A DNA stretch of 64,000 nt from Firmicutes bacterium ADurb.Bin193 (lineage in GTDB: Bacteria > Bacillota > Clostridia > Monoglobales > Firm-18), in assembly GCA_002070105.1 (NCBI GenBank), contig MWCQ01000014.1, positions 1 to 64,000 on the forward strand, given 5' to 3'. The notes beneath the pieces are model-generated. The model saw only the letters and a list, made by a program, of their open reading frames with translations. It did not search any database and was not told the DNA's origin. A program made the translations under genes and the position numbers. This document shows positions 56,056-63,135 of this stretch, in pieces; the stretch's first letter is position 1, and the number at the start of each line of letters is the position of its first letter.

Positions 56056-56500
56056 CGGGAACTTCCTCCGTAACCGTGTCTTCGGTATTTTCCGCCTCGT
56101 CAGCGTTTTCACCGGTAGTGTTGTCCTCCTCGGCTGTGTCACCTGCCGGCTCTGCGGACGGATTCTCTTCACTCACGCCCTCTGTGGGTGCGGTGGGCGC
56201 CTCCTCAAGTGTTCCGGCTTTGTTTTTATTGAATATACCGGGGAATTTCTTTATGGCATCCCAGATTCCCGATGCGGCCGCCTTGTAGTCAATGGTGTAT
56301 GTAAGCGTGTTTCTTACACCGTCCGTAGCCGCCCTGAATGTCGGCGTATCAATCCTTGCAATCCCGAAAACAACCGCCGCCAATAAAACGCACACCAAAA
56401 GCTGTCTTATCGTTTTTATCACAAACGAATTATCCTCGACAGAGTCTACCTGCCTTCGCTGAAACCGTGAGGTATTTAGCCTTGCCCGTGTGGTTACCAT
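56033..56500 (-). CDS. Single-pass membrane protein with acidic tail, SpoIVFA-like position
   Basis: A 155-residue protein with a basic N-terminus, one membrane helix (LLVCVLLAAVVFGIARI, about 37-53), an extracytoplasmic segment (YTIDYKAAASGIWDAIKKFPGIF) and a long acidic, Pro/Thr-rich tail (EEAPTAPTEGVSEENPS onwards). It is the first gene of a coupled pair with the SpoIVFB-like protease, where SpoIVFA, its inhibitor/anchor, is expected. The LytM-like domain of Bacillus SpoIVFA is missing. ATG at 56500 after AAAGGTGAT. Confidence 0.65.
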   Translation of the reverse strand: MVTTRARLNTSRFQRRQVDSVEDNSFVIKTIRQLLVCVLLAAVVFGIARIDTPTFRAATDGVRNTLTYTIDYKAAASGIWDAIKKFPGIFNKNKAGTLEEAPTAPTEGVSEENPSAEPAGDTAEEDNTTGENADEAENTEDTVTEEVPDAKTDQT

Positions 56501-56569
56501 ATCTTCATCACCTTTCATAAAAAATTACATCCCGTATCATTATATTAACCATGTCCCGAAAATATGTAA

Positions 56570-56598
56570 TTGACAATATATGTAGCTTTGGGTATAAT
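56570..56598 (+). promoter_or_regulatory. Promoter of the small lipoprotein gene
   Basis: TTGACA (56570-56575), 17 bases, TATAAT (56593-56598): exact consensus. Confidence 0.85.
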
Positions 56599-56678
56599 GA
56601 AGCTGTCTTTAATTGTCCGGCGGAAAAGTCGCTTTCGCCGGGATTATCGGAAAGGTTAATCGAAAAGGAGGCGTTGGC

Positions 56679-57041
56679 ATGTTAAAGGTACTGAGTGTTG
56701 TTTCCGTGGCGGTTGTTATTATGCTTATGACCGGCTGTACGGCGCAAGAAACCGTGGCGCCGCCGCCCGAGCCTGTAAGCACGGCATCGTCACCGCAAGA
56801 GACGAATGAGGAGGGGCTTTTCGCAACGGGGGTATATACGGGGCAAATTGACAATAACTCCATAGAGATAAAGATAAACGGTCGCACGGAAGATAACGGA
56901 TACAGGGCGTTTGCGCTGTCCGAAGGTGTCAGGGCATCGTTCGATAGGATGGAGCTTAACCCCAACGAGCCCGTGAAAATCAGGTACCTCGAAAGAGAGG
57001 GGCAACAGCCCTTGCTTTTGTCCATTGACAGAACAAAGTAG
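56679..57041 (+). CDS. Small lipoprotein of unknown function
   Basis: A 120-residue lipoprotein: signal LKVLSVVSVAVVIMLMTGCTAQ with lipobox MTGC, a Pro-rich linker, then a small beta-rich domain (GVYTGQIDNNSIEIKINGRTEDNGYRAFALS and PVKIRYLEREGQQPLLLSI). Probably outward-facing on the membrane. Function unknown. Start ATG 56679 after AAAAGGAGG. Confidence 0.8.
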   Translation: MLKVLSVVSVAVVIMLMTGCTAQETVAPPPEPVSTASSPQETNEEGLFATGVYTGQIDNNSIEIKINGRTEDNGYRAFALSEGVRASFDRMELNPNEPVKIRYLEREGQQPLLLSIDRTK

Positions 57042-57063
57042 GGAATCAAACACAGTACAAAGC

Positions 57064-57159
57064 GGTCAAGACCACGGAACGGTCTAGACCGTTTCCTACA
57101 TAACTGACGAGAATAATATAAACACATAATTTTGCGCAGGGATGGGTCTTGACCCATCC
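57064..57159. repeat. Three GGTC-NN-GACC palindromes upstream of queH
   Basis: GGTCAAGACC (57064-57073), GGTCTAGACC (57081-57090, inside the 16-bp palindrome AACGGTCTAGACCGTT) and GGTCTTGACC (57145-57154, inside GGATGGGTC/GACCCATCC). The third is the reverse complement of the first. With 2-base centres they suit DNA binding better than RNA hairpins. Confidence 0.6.
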
Positions 57160-57197
57160 GAATGCTATTATGATAAACTTATAAAGGATCGAACCTT

Positions 57198-57800
57198 ATG
57201 GATTATAAGCGGTGGCTTGAAAATCTATTGACAGGTCTTGAGTGTGAGGGGAAAATACCTTCGCTTCTTCTCCACAGCTGTTGCGCGCCCTGTTCAAGCT
57301 ATGTTTTGGAATATCTGTCATCACGCTTTGATATAACGCTCCTTTATTACAACCCCAACATATTTCCCAAGGAGGAGTATGACAAAAGGCTTAAAACACT
57401 AAAAGAGCTTATAATGAAAATGGATGCTCAAAATCTTATTACCCTTATCGAAGGGGAGTATGAAAACGACAGATTTTCGGAAATCACAAGGGGCTATGAA
57501 GACGAGGCGGAGGGCGGAAAAAGGTGCCGCCTGTGCTATGCCCTAAGGCTTGAGGAGGCCGCGGCGGCGGCAAAGAGGCTTAATCTTGACTATTTTACCA
57601 CAACCCTTTCCGTAAGCCCCCACAAAAACGCCGAATGGATTAACGAAACAGGCGCGCAAATGGCTGAAAAATACGGGGTACCGTATCTGTATTCCGATTT
57701 CAAAAAGAACAACGGATATAAAAGGTCGATAGAGCTTTCAAAGGCTTACGGGCTTTACAGACAGGATTATTGCGGCTGTAAATGGTCAAAAAGAGGATAA
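57198..57800 (+). CDS. queH: Epoxyqueuosine reductase QueH
   Basis: Last step of queuosine tRNA modification: reduces epoxyqueuosine to queuosine. 200 residues of the QueH (DUF208) family, which uses iron-sulfur and metal cofactors in place of the B12 enzyme QueG. The metal-binding motifs LLHSCCAPCSSYVLEYL, GGKRCRLCYALRLEEAA and QDYCGCKWSKRG are complete. ATG with AAAGGA 9 bases before. No other queuosine genes adjoin. Confidence 0.93.
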   Translation: MDYKRWLENLLTGLECEGKIPSLLLHSCCAPCSSYVLEYLSSRFDITLLYYNPNIFPKEEYDKRLKTLKELIMKMDAQNLITLIEGEYENDRFSEITRGYEDEAEGGKRCRLCYALRLEEAAAAAKRLNLDYFTTTLSVSPHKNAEWINETGAQMAEKYGVPYLYSDFKKNNGYKRSIELSKAYGLYRQDYCGCKWSKRG

Positions 57801-57828
57801 AGAAAACGAAATTGCAAACGACTGTCAA

Positions 57829-57857
57829 CTGCTTTTTAACATAGTGTTTGACAGTCG
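57829..57857. repeat. Inverted repeat overlapping the second LRR promoter
   Basis: CGACTGTCAA (57829-57838) and TTGACAGTCG (57848-57857). The right arm contains the -35 of the promoter, the same layout as at 15921-15984. Confidence 0.55.
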
Positions 57858-57876
57858 GATTTTTTTAGGGTATAAT
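57848..57876 (+). promoter_or_regulatory. Promoter of the LRR paralogue
   Basis: TTGACA (57848-57853), 17 bases ending TTTTTTTAGGG, TATAAT (57871-57876). It shares the TTTTTTTAGGGTATA block with the promoter of the large LRR gene. Confidence 0.75.
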
Positions 57877-57948
57877 GCAGTTTAGGTATAATATGGATAA
57901 AATGTCTGATAATAGGAAAAAAGGAAGGAGTCAGCAAAATATCTGCTT

Positions 57949-58033
57949 CTGTCATTTAAGAGCAAAGCGAAGAATCTTAAAAATCGCATACTCACATTAA
58001 AGATTCTTCGGGCTTCGCCCTCGCAGATGACAG
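57949..58033. repeat. TGTCAT-ATGACA palindromic intergenic repeat, copy 2
   Basis: CTGTCAT and ATGACAG ends, with GCGAAGAATCTT and AAGATTCTTCGGGCTTCGC inside. Related to 4716-4774. It lies in the leader of the LRR paralogue, between promoter and start codon. Confidence 0.6.
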
Positions 58034-58092
58034 ATTTATTGAGTTTTTTTACTCATCTTCACAGCTAAAAAAAGATAACGGAGTGCGTTATA

Positions 58093-58912
58093 ATGAGGAA
58101 AAAGGTAATAAGTCTTTCTTTGGCAATGATAATGTTGTTTACTCTGATAACCTTTGCGGATACGGTTTTTGATGAAAACAAAATGGGTATAACCGTACAA
58201 GCATCAGGGGGCAGCGCCGAATCGGATTTTGATTTTATTCCTTCAACAGGAAAGATAACGGGTTATTCGGGGAACGGCGGTATCGTTATGATTCCTCAAA
58301 CCATAGGCGGAGTTACTGTCACAACGATTGGAGAATATGCATTTTTTAGATGCAACAGCCTTATCTCGGTAACAATTCCGAACAGCGTTACAACGATTGA
58401 AGAAGGTGCGTTTTACAGTTGCGAAAATCTTACATCGGTAACCATTTTGAACAGTAAGTACTATAATCATTGGCGAGGAAGCATTTAAAAATTGCGATAA
58501 TTTAAACATTTACGGCTATGAGGACTCATGCGCCGAAACCTATGCGGATGATAATAATATTGACTTTATACACATTAATCCTGCCTATGACTTTCAAATT
58601 ATCATATCATCCGCAAAATACAACCCTGATACCAAAAATTTAGATTTATCTCTTATTATAAACAATTTTAAATTGCAGTCGAAAAGCTGCTGGCTTATCC
58701 TTTTTGTGCATACCGTTGATGAAAAGCTTTTGAAAATAACAAACAGCTATATTGAGCTTGACCAAATGCCGGGTGTGATGCTAACGCCGCAAATTAAGTT
58801 GTCCGCCGACCCTATAGGCGGATATTGGGTTAAAGCATTTTTGTGGGACGATATAAATAAAATGCGTCCGATTGCCGATATAGATGGTGTTGGTATGTGG
58901 TATTGGTATTAA
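58093..58912 (+). pseudogene. Frameshifted BspA-like LRR protein
   Basis: A short relative of the large LRR protein. The intact first part (58093-58488) has a signal peptide, SDFDFIPSTGKITGYSG and about three LRRs (LISVTIPNSVTTIEEGAFYSC). Near 58451-58456 the frame shifts by one base. The next frame continues without a gap as IIGEEAFKNCDNLNIYGYEDSCAETYADDNNIDFI and then the C-terminal domain (YDFQIIISSAKYNPDTKNLDLSLIINN to FLWDDINKMRPIADID) up to 58912. It is a pseudogene, a phase-variable gene or a sequencing error. Promoter and RBS (GGAG) are intact. Confidence 0.8.
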
Positions 58913-58961
58913 GCCGCAGGGGTTCATTCAATAATTTCGCCAAATAATTTGAAAAAAATGC

Positions 58962-58990
58962 TTGCATATATATCTTGGTTGTGTTAAAAT
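58962..58990 (+). promoter_or_regulatory. Promoter of rplS
   Basis: TTGCAT (58962-58967), 17 bases, TAAAAT (58985-58990). The leader of about 70 bases may fold and could include an L19 autoregulatory structure, but I cannot confirm that. Confidence 0.65.
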
Positions 58991-59068
58991 ATAATTTGCG
59001 TTTAACAAATGGGCAATCCGCTGCGTCTTATTCGGCGTACGACTGTCCTAATGAAAGGAAGAACATAG

Positions 59069-59410
59069 ATGGATTTAGTAAAGCTTATAGGTCAGGATCA
59101 GATAAGAAATGACCTTCCTCCTCTTGAAATCGGCTCTACGGCAAGGGTTTATGTCAAGGTTAAAGAGGGAAACAGAGAAAGACTTCAGATGTTTGAAGGA
59201 ACAATAATTAAAAAGCAGCACGGTGGAATTAACGAAACATTTACCGTCCGCAGGGTTTCATACGGCGTCGGGGTTGAAAAGACATTCCCCGTTAACTCGC
59301 CCAACATCTCTAAAATAGAGATTATCCGAAAAGGTAAGGTAAGGCGTGCCAAGCTTTACTATTTGCGTGACAGGGTCGGTAAGGCCGCAAAGGTTAAACA
59401 AAAGCTTTAG
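59069..59410 (+). CDS. rplS: 50S ribosomal protein L19
   Basis: Large-subunit protein at the 30S-50S interface. 113 residues: [96 protein letters not shown]. In Firmicutes it is often followed by lepB, rbgA and rnhB, as here. Confidence 0.97.
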   Translation: MDLVKLIGQDQIRNDLPPLEIGSTARVYVKVKEGNRERLQMFEGTIIKKQHGGINETFTVRRVSYGVGVEKTFPVNSPNISKIEIIRKGKVRRAKLYYLRDRVGKAAKVKQKL

Positions 59411-59421
59411 AATGTGTTATC

Positions 59422-59486
59422 AAAAGGCGTGGCTGCCGACATAAGCCGCTTGGCTGCGTTATGTCGGGGGGACGCCTTTTATTTTT
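59422..59486 (+). terminator. Terminator after rplS
   Basis: AAAAGGCGT/ACGCCTTTT outer and CCGACATAA/TTATGTCGG inner stems, followed by ATTTTT. Confidence 0.85.
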
Positions 59487-59540
59487 GAATGGATAAAAAT
59501 GAATTTGTGCCGCATTTTCGTGGCGGAATGGAGCTTATAT

Positions 59541-60161
59541 ATGGAAGACAATAATTTTATTCCTGAGGAAACGACAGAGGAAATCGAGGTTACACCCGCA
59601 CCCCGGGGAATCAACTGGAAAAAGGAAATTTTTGAGTGGAGCGAGGCAATCATAATTTCGATTGTCATTGCCATCATCATCAAAACCTTCATTTTTACAA
59701 TAGTGCTTGTCGATGGTCCGTCTATGGAAAACACGCTTCATACGGGCGACCGTCTTTTTGTCTACCGTCTGGGATATACCCCTAAAAACGGTGATATTGT
59801 TGTGTTTAAGCCTGAGAGGAACCCCAACAAGCCGTTTATAAAGCGGGTTATTGCAACGCCCGGTCAGACCATTGACATCGACTACACAAGGGGCTTGGTT
59901 ATGATTGACGGCAAGGTTTTGGATGAGCCGTATATTAAGGTTGCCACAAAATCCGTAAACGGTGAGGCGGTTAAGTTCCCCGTTACGGTTCCTGAGGGGT
60001 ATTTTTTCGCAATGGGCGACAACCGGGGCAACAGCCACGACAGCAGGAATGTTGATGTGGGAAGTATGGACAACAAAAGCGGTTTAATAAAAAACGAGTC
60101 GGTAATGGGTAAGGCGATTTTCAGAATATGGCCCTTATCAAAATTCGGGCTCTTACGCTGA
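59541..60161 (+). CDS. lepB: Signal peptidase I
   Basis: Membrane serine protease that removes Sec and Tat signal peptides. 206 residues: one membrane helix (EAIIISIVIAIIIKTFIF, about 35-52), nucleophile Ser in LVDGPSMENTLHTGDRLFV, Lys in KPFIKRVIATPGQ, and the box GYFFAMGDNRGNSHDSR. ATG at 59541 with GGAG 7 bases before. Confidence 0.95.
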   Translation: MEDNNFIPEETTEEIEVTPAPRGINWKKEIFEWSEAIIISIVIAIIIKTFIFTIVLVDGPSMENTLHTGDRLFVYRLGYTPKNGDIVVFKPERNPNKPFIKRVIATPGQTIDIDYTRGLVMIDGKVLDEPYIKVATKSVNGEAVKFPVTVPEGYFFAMGDNRGNSHDSRNVDVGSMDNKSGLIKNESVMGKAIFRIWPLSKFGLLR

Positions 60162-60164
60162 TTT

Positions 60165-61025
60165 ATGAATATACAGTGGTACCCCGGACATATGGCGAAA
60201 ACCCGCCGCCTAATATCGGAGAATCTTAAGATAGTCGATGCGGTTGCGGAGCTTGTCGATGCGCGGATTCCCCGCTCGTCGCGCAATCCGGATATAGACG
60301 GGATTACTGGTCACAAACCTAAAATAATTATACTCAACAAAAGCGATATGGCGGACCCCGCCGCCAACAAAAGGTGGATAGACCACTATAAAAGCATGGG
60401 TAGGGCGGCGATAGCGGTTGACAGCATAAGCGGGGCGGGAATCGGAGGTTTAAAGACCGCCTTTGAAAGTATTTTGCAGGAGAAAAACCGCCGTGATACG
60501 GAGCGAGGTATGAAGGTACGCCCGCCGAGAATAATGGTTGTGGGGATTCCGAATGTCGGGAAGTCCTCCTTTATAAACAGACTTTCGAAAAGGGCGGGTG
60601 CAAAGACCGGTGACACGCCCGGAATTACAAGAGATAAGCAGTGGATACGGATAAGCGGAGGGTATGAGCTTTTGGATACCCCCGGTATCTTATGGCCTCG
60701 ATTTGACGACCCGACAACGGGGCTTTATCTTGCCTTTACCGGCGCGATAAAGGACGAGGTTTATGATGTTGTGGAGGCGGGGGCGCATCTTTGCTCATAC
60801 TTTGCCGAAAAATACCCCGAAAATATTATTGAAAGATACCGCTTGGGCGATATAAATAATATGAAGGGCTATGAAATCCTGACCGAAATCGGAAGGAAAA
60901 GAGGCTGTATTATAAGCGGCGGAGAGGTTGACATGGGGCGCGCGGCAAGGATTTTGCTTGACGAGTTTCGGGCGTGCAGGCTCGGCCGCATAACCCTTGA
61001 GATGCCGGAGGATTATGATGAGTGA
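60165..61025 (+). CDS. rbgA: Ribosome biogenesis GTPase RbgA/YlqF
   Basis: Circularly permuted GTPase needed for late 50S assembly. 286 residues: MNIQWYPGHMAKTRRLI, G4 motif ILNKSDMADP before G1 VGIPNVGKSSFINRLSKR, and G3 LLDTPGILWPRFD, the permuted order. C-terminal RNA-binding tail. Starts 3 bases after the lepB stop. Confidence 0.95.
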   Translation: MNIQWYPGHMAKTRRLISENLKIVDAVAELVDARIPRSSRNPDIDGITGHKPKIIILNKSDMADPAANKRWIDHYKSMGRAAIAVDSISGAGIGGLKTAFESILQEKNRRDTERGMKVRPPRIMVVGIPNVGKSSFINRLSKRAGAKTGDTPGITRDKQWIRISGGYELLDTPGILWPRFDDPTTGLYLAFTGAIKDEVYDVVEAGAHLCSYFAEKYPENIIERYRLGDINNMKGYEILTEIGRKRGCIISGGEVDMGRAARILLDEFRACRLGRITLEMPEDYDE

Positions 61026-61644
61026 TTTTGAGAGGGTTGACGCTCTTTGGCGCATAGAGCGCGAAAAAATGAGAAATGGCTATACGCGTATTGCGGGGGT
61101 TGACGAGGCGGGCAGAGGGCCGCTTGCGGGGCCTGTCTGCGTTGCGGCGGTTATACTGCCCCCCGATGCTTATCTTGAGGGGATTGACGACTCAAAAAAG
61201 CTCTCCGAAAAAAACAAGAACAGGCTTTTTGATGAAATCCGAAAGGTTGCGGTATGCTATAATATAGTCCTGATACATAACGATGAAATAGACCGGCTTA
61301 ACATACTTGGCGCAACCTTCAAGGGGATGTGCGAAAGCGTAAACGGGCTTTCCGAAAAGCCTGATTTTGTGCTTGTTGACGGCAATATGGTAAGGGGAAT
61401 GAGCATCCCGCATGAATGTATCGTCAAGGGCGATTCCAAAAGTATTTCCATTGCGGCGGCGTCGATTCTTGCGAAAGTTACCCGCGACAGATATATGGAT
61501 TCGCTCGGTGAGGAGTATGCGGTTTACGGCTTTAAAAAGCACAAGGGGTATCCGACAAAGGCACATTATGAGGCGCTGTCGAAATACGGCGCAAGCGATA
61601 TACACAGAAAATCCTTTAATCTGAAGATTGGGATTGGTGGTTAA
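61018..61644 (+). CDS. rnhB: Ribonuclease HII
   Basis: Cleaves RNA of RNA-DNA hybrids and misinserted ribonucleotides. 208 residues: RIAGVDEAGRGPLAGPVCVAAVIL with catalytic Asp-Glu, IDDSKKLSEKNKNRLFDEI, VLVDGN and AASILAKVTRDRYMDSL. ATG at 61018 (a neighbouring ATG at 61015) with GGAGG before; overlaps rbgA by 8 bases. Confidence 0.95.
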   Translation: MSDFERVDALWRIEREKMRNGYTRIAGVDEAGRGPLAGPVCVAAVILPPDAYLEGIDDSKKLSEKNKNRLFDEIRKVAVCYNIVLIHNDEIDRLNILGATFKGMCESVNGLSEKPDFVLVDGNMVRGMSIPHECIVKGDSKSISIAAASILAKVTRDRYMDSLGEEYAVYGFKKHKGYPTKAHYEALSKYGASDIHRKSFNLKIGIGG

Positions 61645-62013
61645 ATGGAAAAGTACAACAAAACCATCGGAAGATACGGCGAGGATGCGGCTGTCCGATA
61701 CCTGAAAAGGCGCGGTTATCGCATTATTGAGCGGAATTATACGGTACAGGGCGGCGAGATAGACATAATAGCCCAAAAGGGTGTAAATACCGTGTTCGTG
61801 GAAGTAAAGACGAGAAGCGGGGACGGGTACGGAAGCCCCGCCGAAGCGGTTACATATATTAAAAAACAGCGCATGAAAAAGGCGGCGACCGTTTTTTTGC
61901 AAAAGGAAGGCGACTGCTTTGTGCGCTTTGATGTTGTTGAGGTTTACGGCTCTTTTGACGGAAAAAAGTTTAAGAAAGAGCATATAAACCATATTGAAAA
62001 CGCAATTATATAA
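61645..62013 (+). CDS. yraN: YraN/UPF0102 nuclease-fold protein
   Basis: A 122-residue UPF0102 protein with a restriction-endonuclease-like core: GRYGEDAAVRYLKRRGYRIIERNYTVQGGEIDIIAQKG and TVFVEVKTRSGDGYGSPAEAV (the D...EVK motif). Often next to rnhB. Function not established. Starts directly after the rnhB stop. Confidence 0.92.
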   Translation: MEKYNKTIGRYGEDAAVRYLKRRGYRIIERNYTVQGGEIDIIAQKGVNTVFVEVKTRSGDGYGSPAEAVTYIKKQRMKKAATVFLQKEGDCFVRFDVVEVYGSFDGKKFKKEHINHIENAII

Positions 62014-62053
62014 TTATTTGTGCCGACTCGGGGCGGCGGATAAGGAGATTTTT

Positions 62054-62965
62054 ATGTTTAGCGATGCGCATTGTGATACAATATCGAGAATTCTCGACAA
62101 AAAGCAGGAGCTTTATGAAAATGACGGGCATGTGGACGCAATAAGGCTTAAGGCGTCGGGAAGCCTCGTTCAGTTTTATGCGGCGTGGATTGACCCGTCC
62201 TATTACTCTGAAGGAAGGCTTATAAGATGCCTTGAAATTATAGATAAGTTTTATACCGAAACCGAAAAATGCAATATCCCCGTGATTAAGACGGCAGAGG
62301 ATGTAACCGGCGGGGGCGCGCTTTTGTCCATAGAGGGAGGGGAGGCGCTTTGCGGGCGTATTTCGGTCCTTCGGATGCTTTACAGGCTTGGTGTAAGGGC
62401 AATAACCCTTACATGGAACGGAAGGAATGAACTTGCCGAAGGAGTGGGAGAGGGCGATACCGCATCAGGCCTGTCCTCATTCGGACGGCGTGCGGTGTGC
62501 GAGATGAACGCTTTGGGTATGATTGTCGATGTTTCGCACCTTGCGCCCAAAGGATTTTGGGATGTTGCGGAGTGTTCCACCCTGCCGTTTATCGCATCTC
62601 ATTCAAACGCAAAGGCAATCTGCCCGCATCGCAGGAACCTTACGGATGAGCAGATAACCGAAATTATCAGGCGAAAGGGTTTTATCGGCATAAATTTCTG
62701 CGCTTCGTTTCTTAGTGAGGGCGGGGCGAATATAACCGACATCATACGGCATATTGAGCATATTATGTCGCTGGGCGGCGGCGGTGTCCTCGGCTTCGGG
62801 GCGGACTTTGACGGCGTTGACGACCTTCCCGAGGGAATAAACGGCGTAGAGGATATGCCCAAGGTAATAAACGAGCTTGGCAGGCTCAATTACAGCCAAA
62901 GCCAGATAAACGCAATCTTATACGGAAACCTTCACAGAGCAGTAAAACTAATTTTGAAAAAATAA
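62054..62965 (+). CDS. Membrane-dipeptidase-type peptidase (M19)
   Basis: Zinc dipeptidase of the renal dipeptidase family. 303 residues: SDAHCDTISRILDKKQEL with the HxD metal pair, LLSIEGGEALCGRI, ITLTWNGRNELAEG, IVDVSHLAPKGFWDV, FIASHSNAKAICPHRRNLTDEQI and LGFGADFDGVDDLPEG. ATG at 62054 after AAGGAG. No secretion signal, so it probably acts inside the cell on peptides. Confidence 0.92.
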   Translation: MFSDAHCDTISRILDKKQELYENDGHVDAIRLKASGSLVQFYAAWIDPSYYSEGRLIRCLEIIDKFYTETEKCNIPVIKTAEDVTGGGALLSIEGGEALCGRISVLRMLYRLGVRAITLTWNGRNELAEGVGEGDTASGLSSFGRRAVCEMNALGMIVDVSHLAPKGFWDVAECSTLPFIASHSNAKAICPHRRNLTDEQITEIIRRKGFIGINFCASFLSEGGANITDIIRHIEHIMSLGGGGVLGFGADFDGVDDLPEGINGVEDMPKVINELGRLNYSQSQINAILYGNLHRAVKLILKK

Positions 62966-62974
62966 AAATAATTA

Positions 62975-63003
62975 TTGCATTTCGTCCCCGAATAGTATAT
63001 TAT
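62975..63003 (+). promoter_or_regulatory. Promoter of the aminotransferase
   Basis: TTGCAT (62975-62980), 17 bases, TATTAT (62998-63003), with a leader of about 125 bases. Confidence 0.55.
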
Positions 63004-63135
63004 ATTGTTATGGACGATAAGACTTTGAAAAAATTTTTCCTGTCCGTTCATATGCAAAAAGTGCGGACTGAATAAACGAAGTCGGCGCTTTGAATTTTAA
63101 GAAAACTTATTAATTCGCGGAAATGGGGATGAAAT

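Noticed and set aside
57042-57197. preQ1 riboswitch before queH
   Set aside because: The palindromes have 2-base centres and I could not find the C-rich pseudoknot loop and A-rich tail of preQ1 classes.
58990-59068. L19 leader RNA
   Set aside because: The leader can fold, but I could not match it to a known structure; noted only with the promoter.
63010-63075. 21-codon ORF before the aminotransferase
   Set aside because: No ribosome binding site and no residue bias that would suggest a leader peptide.
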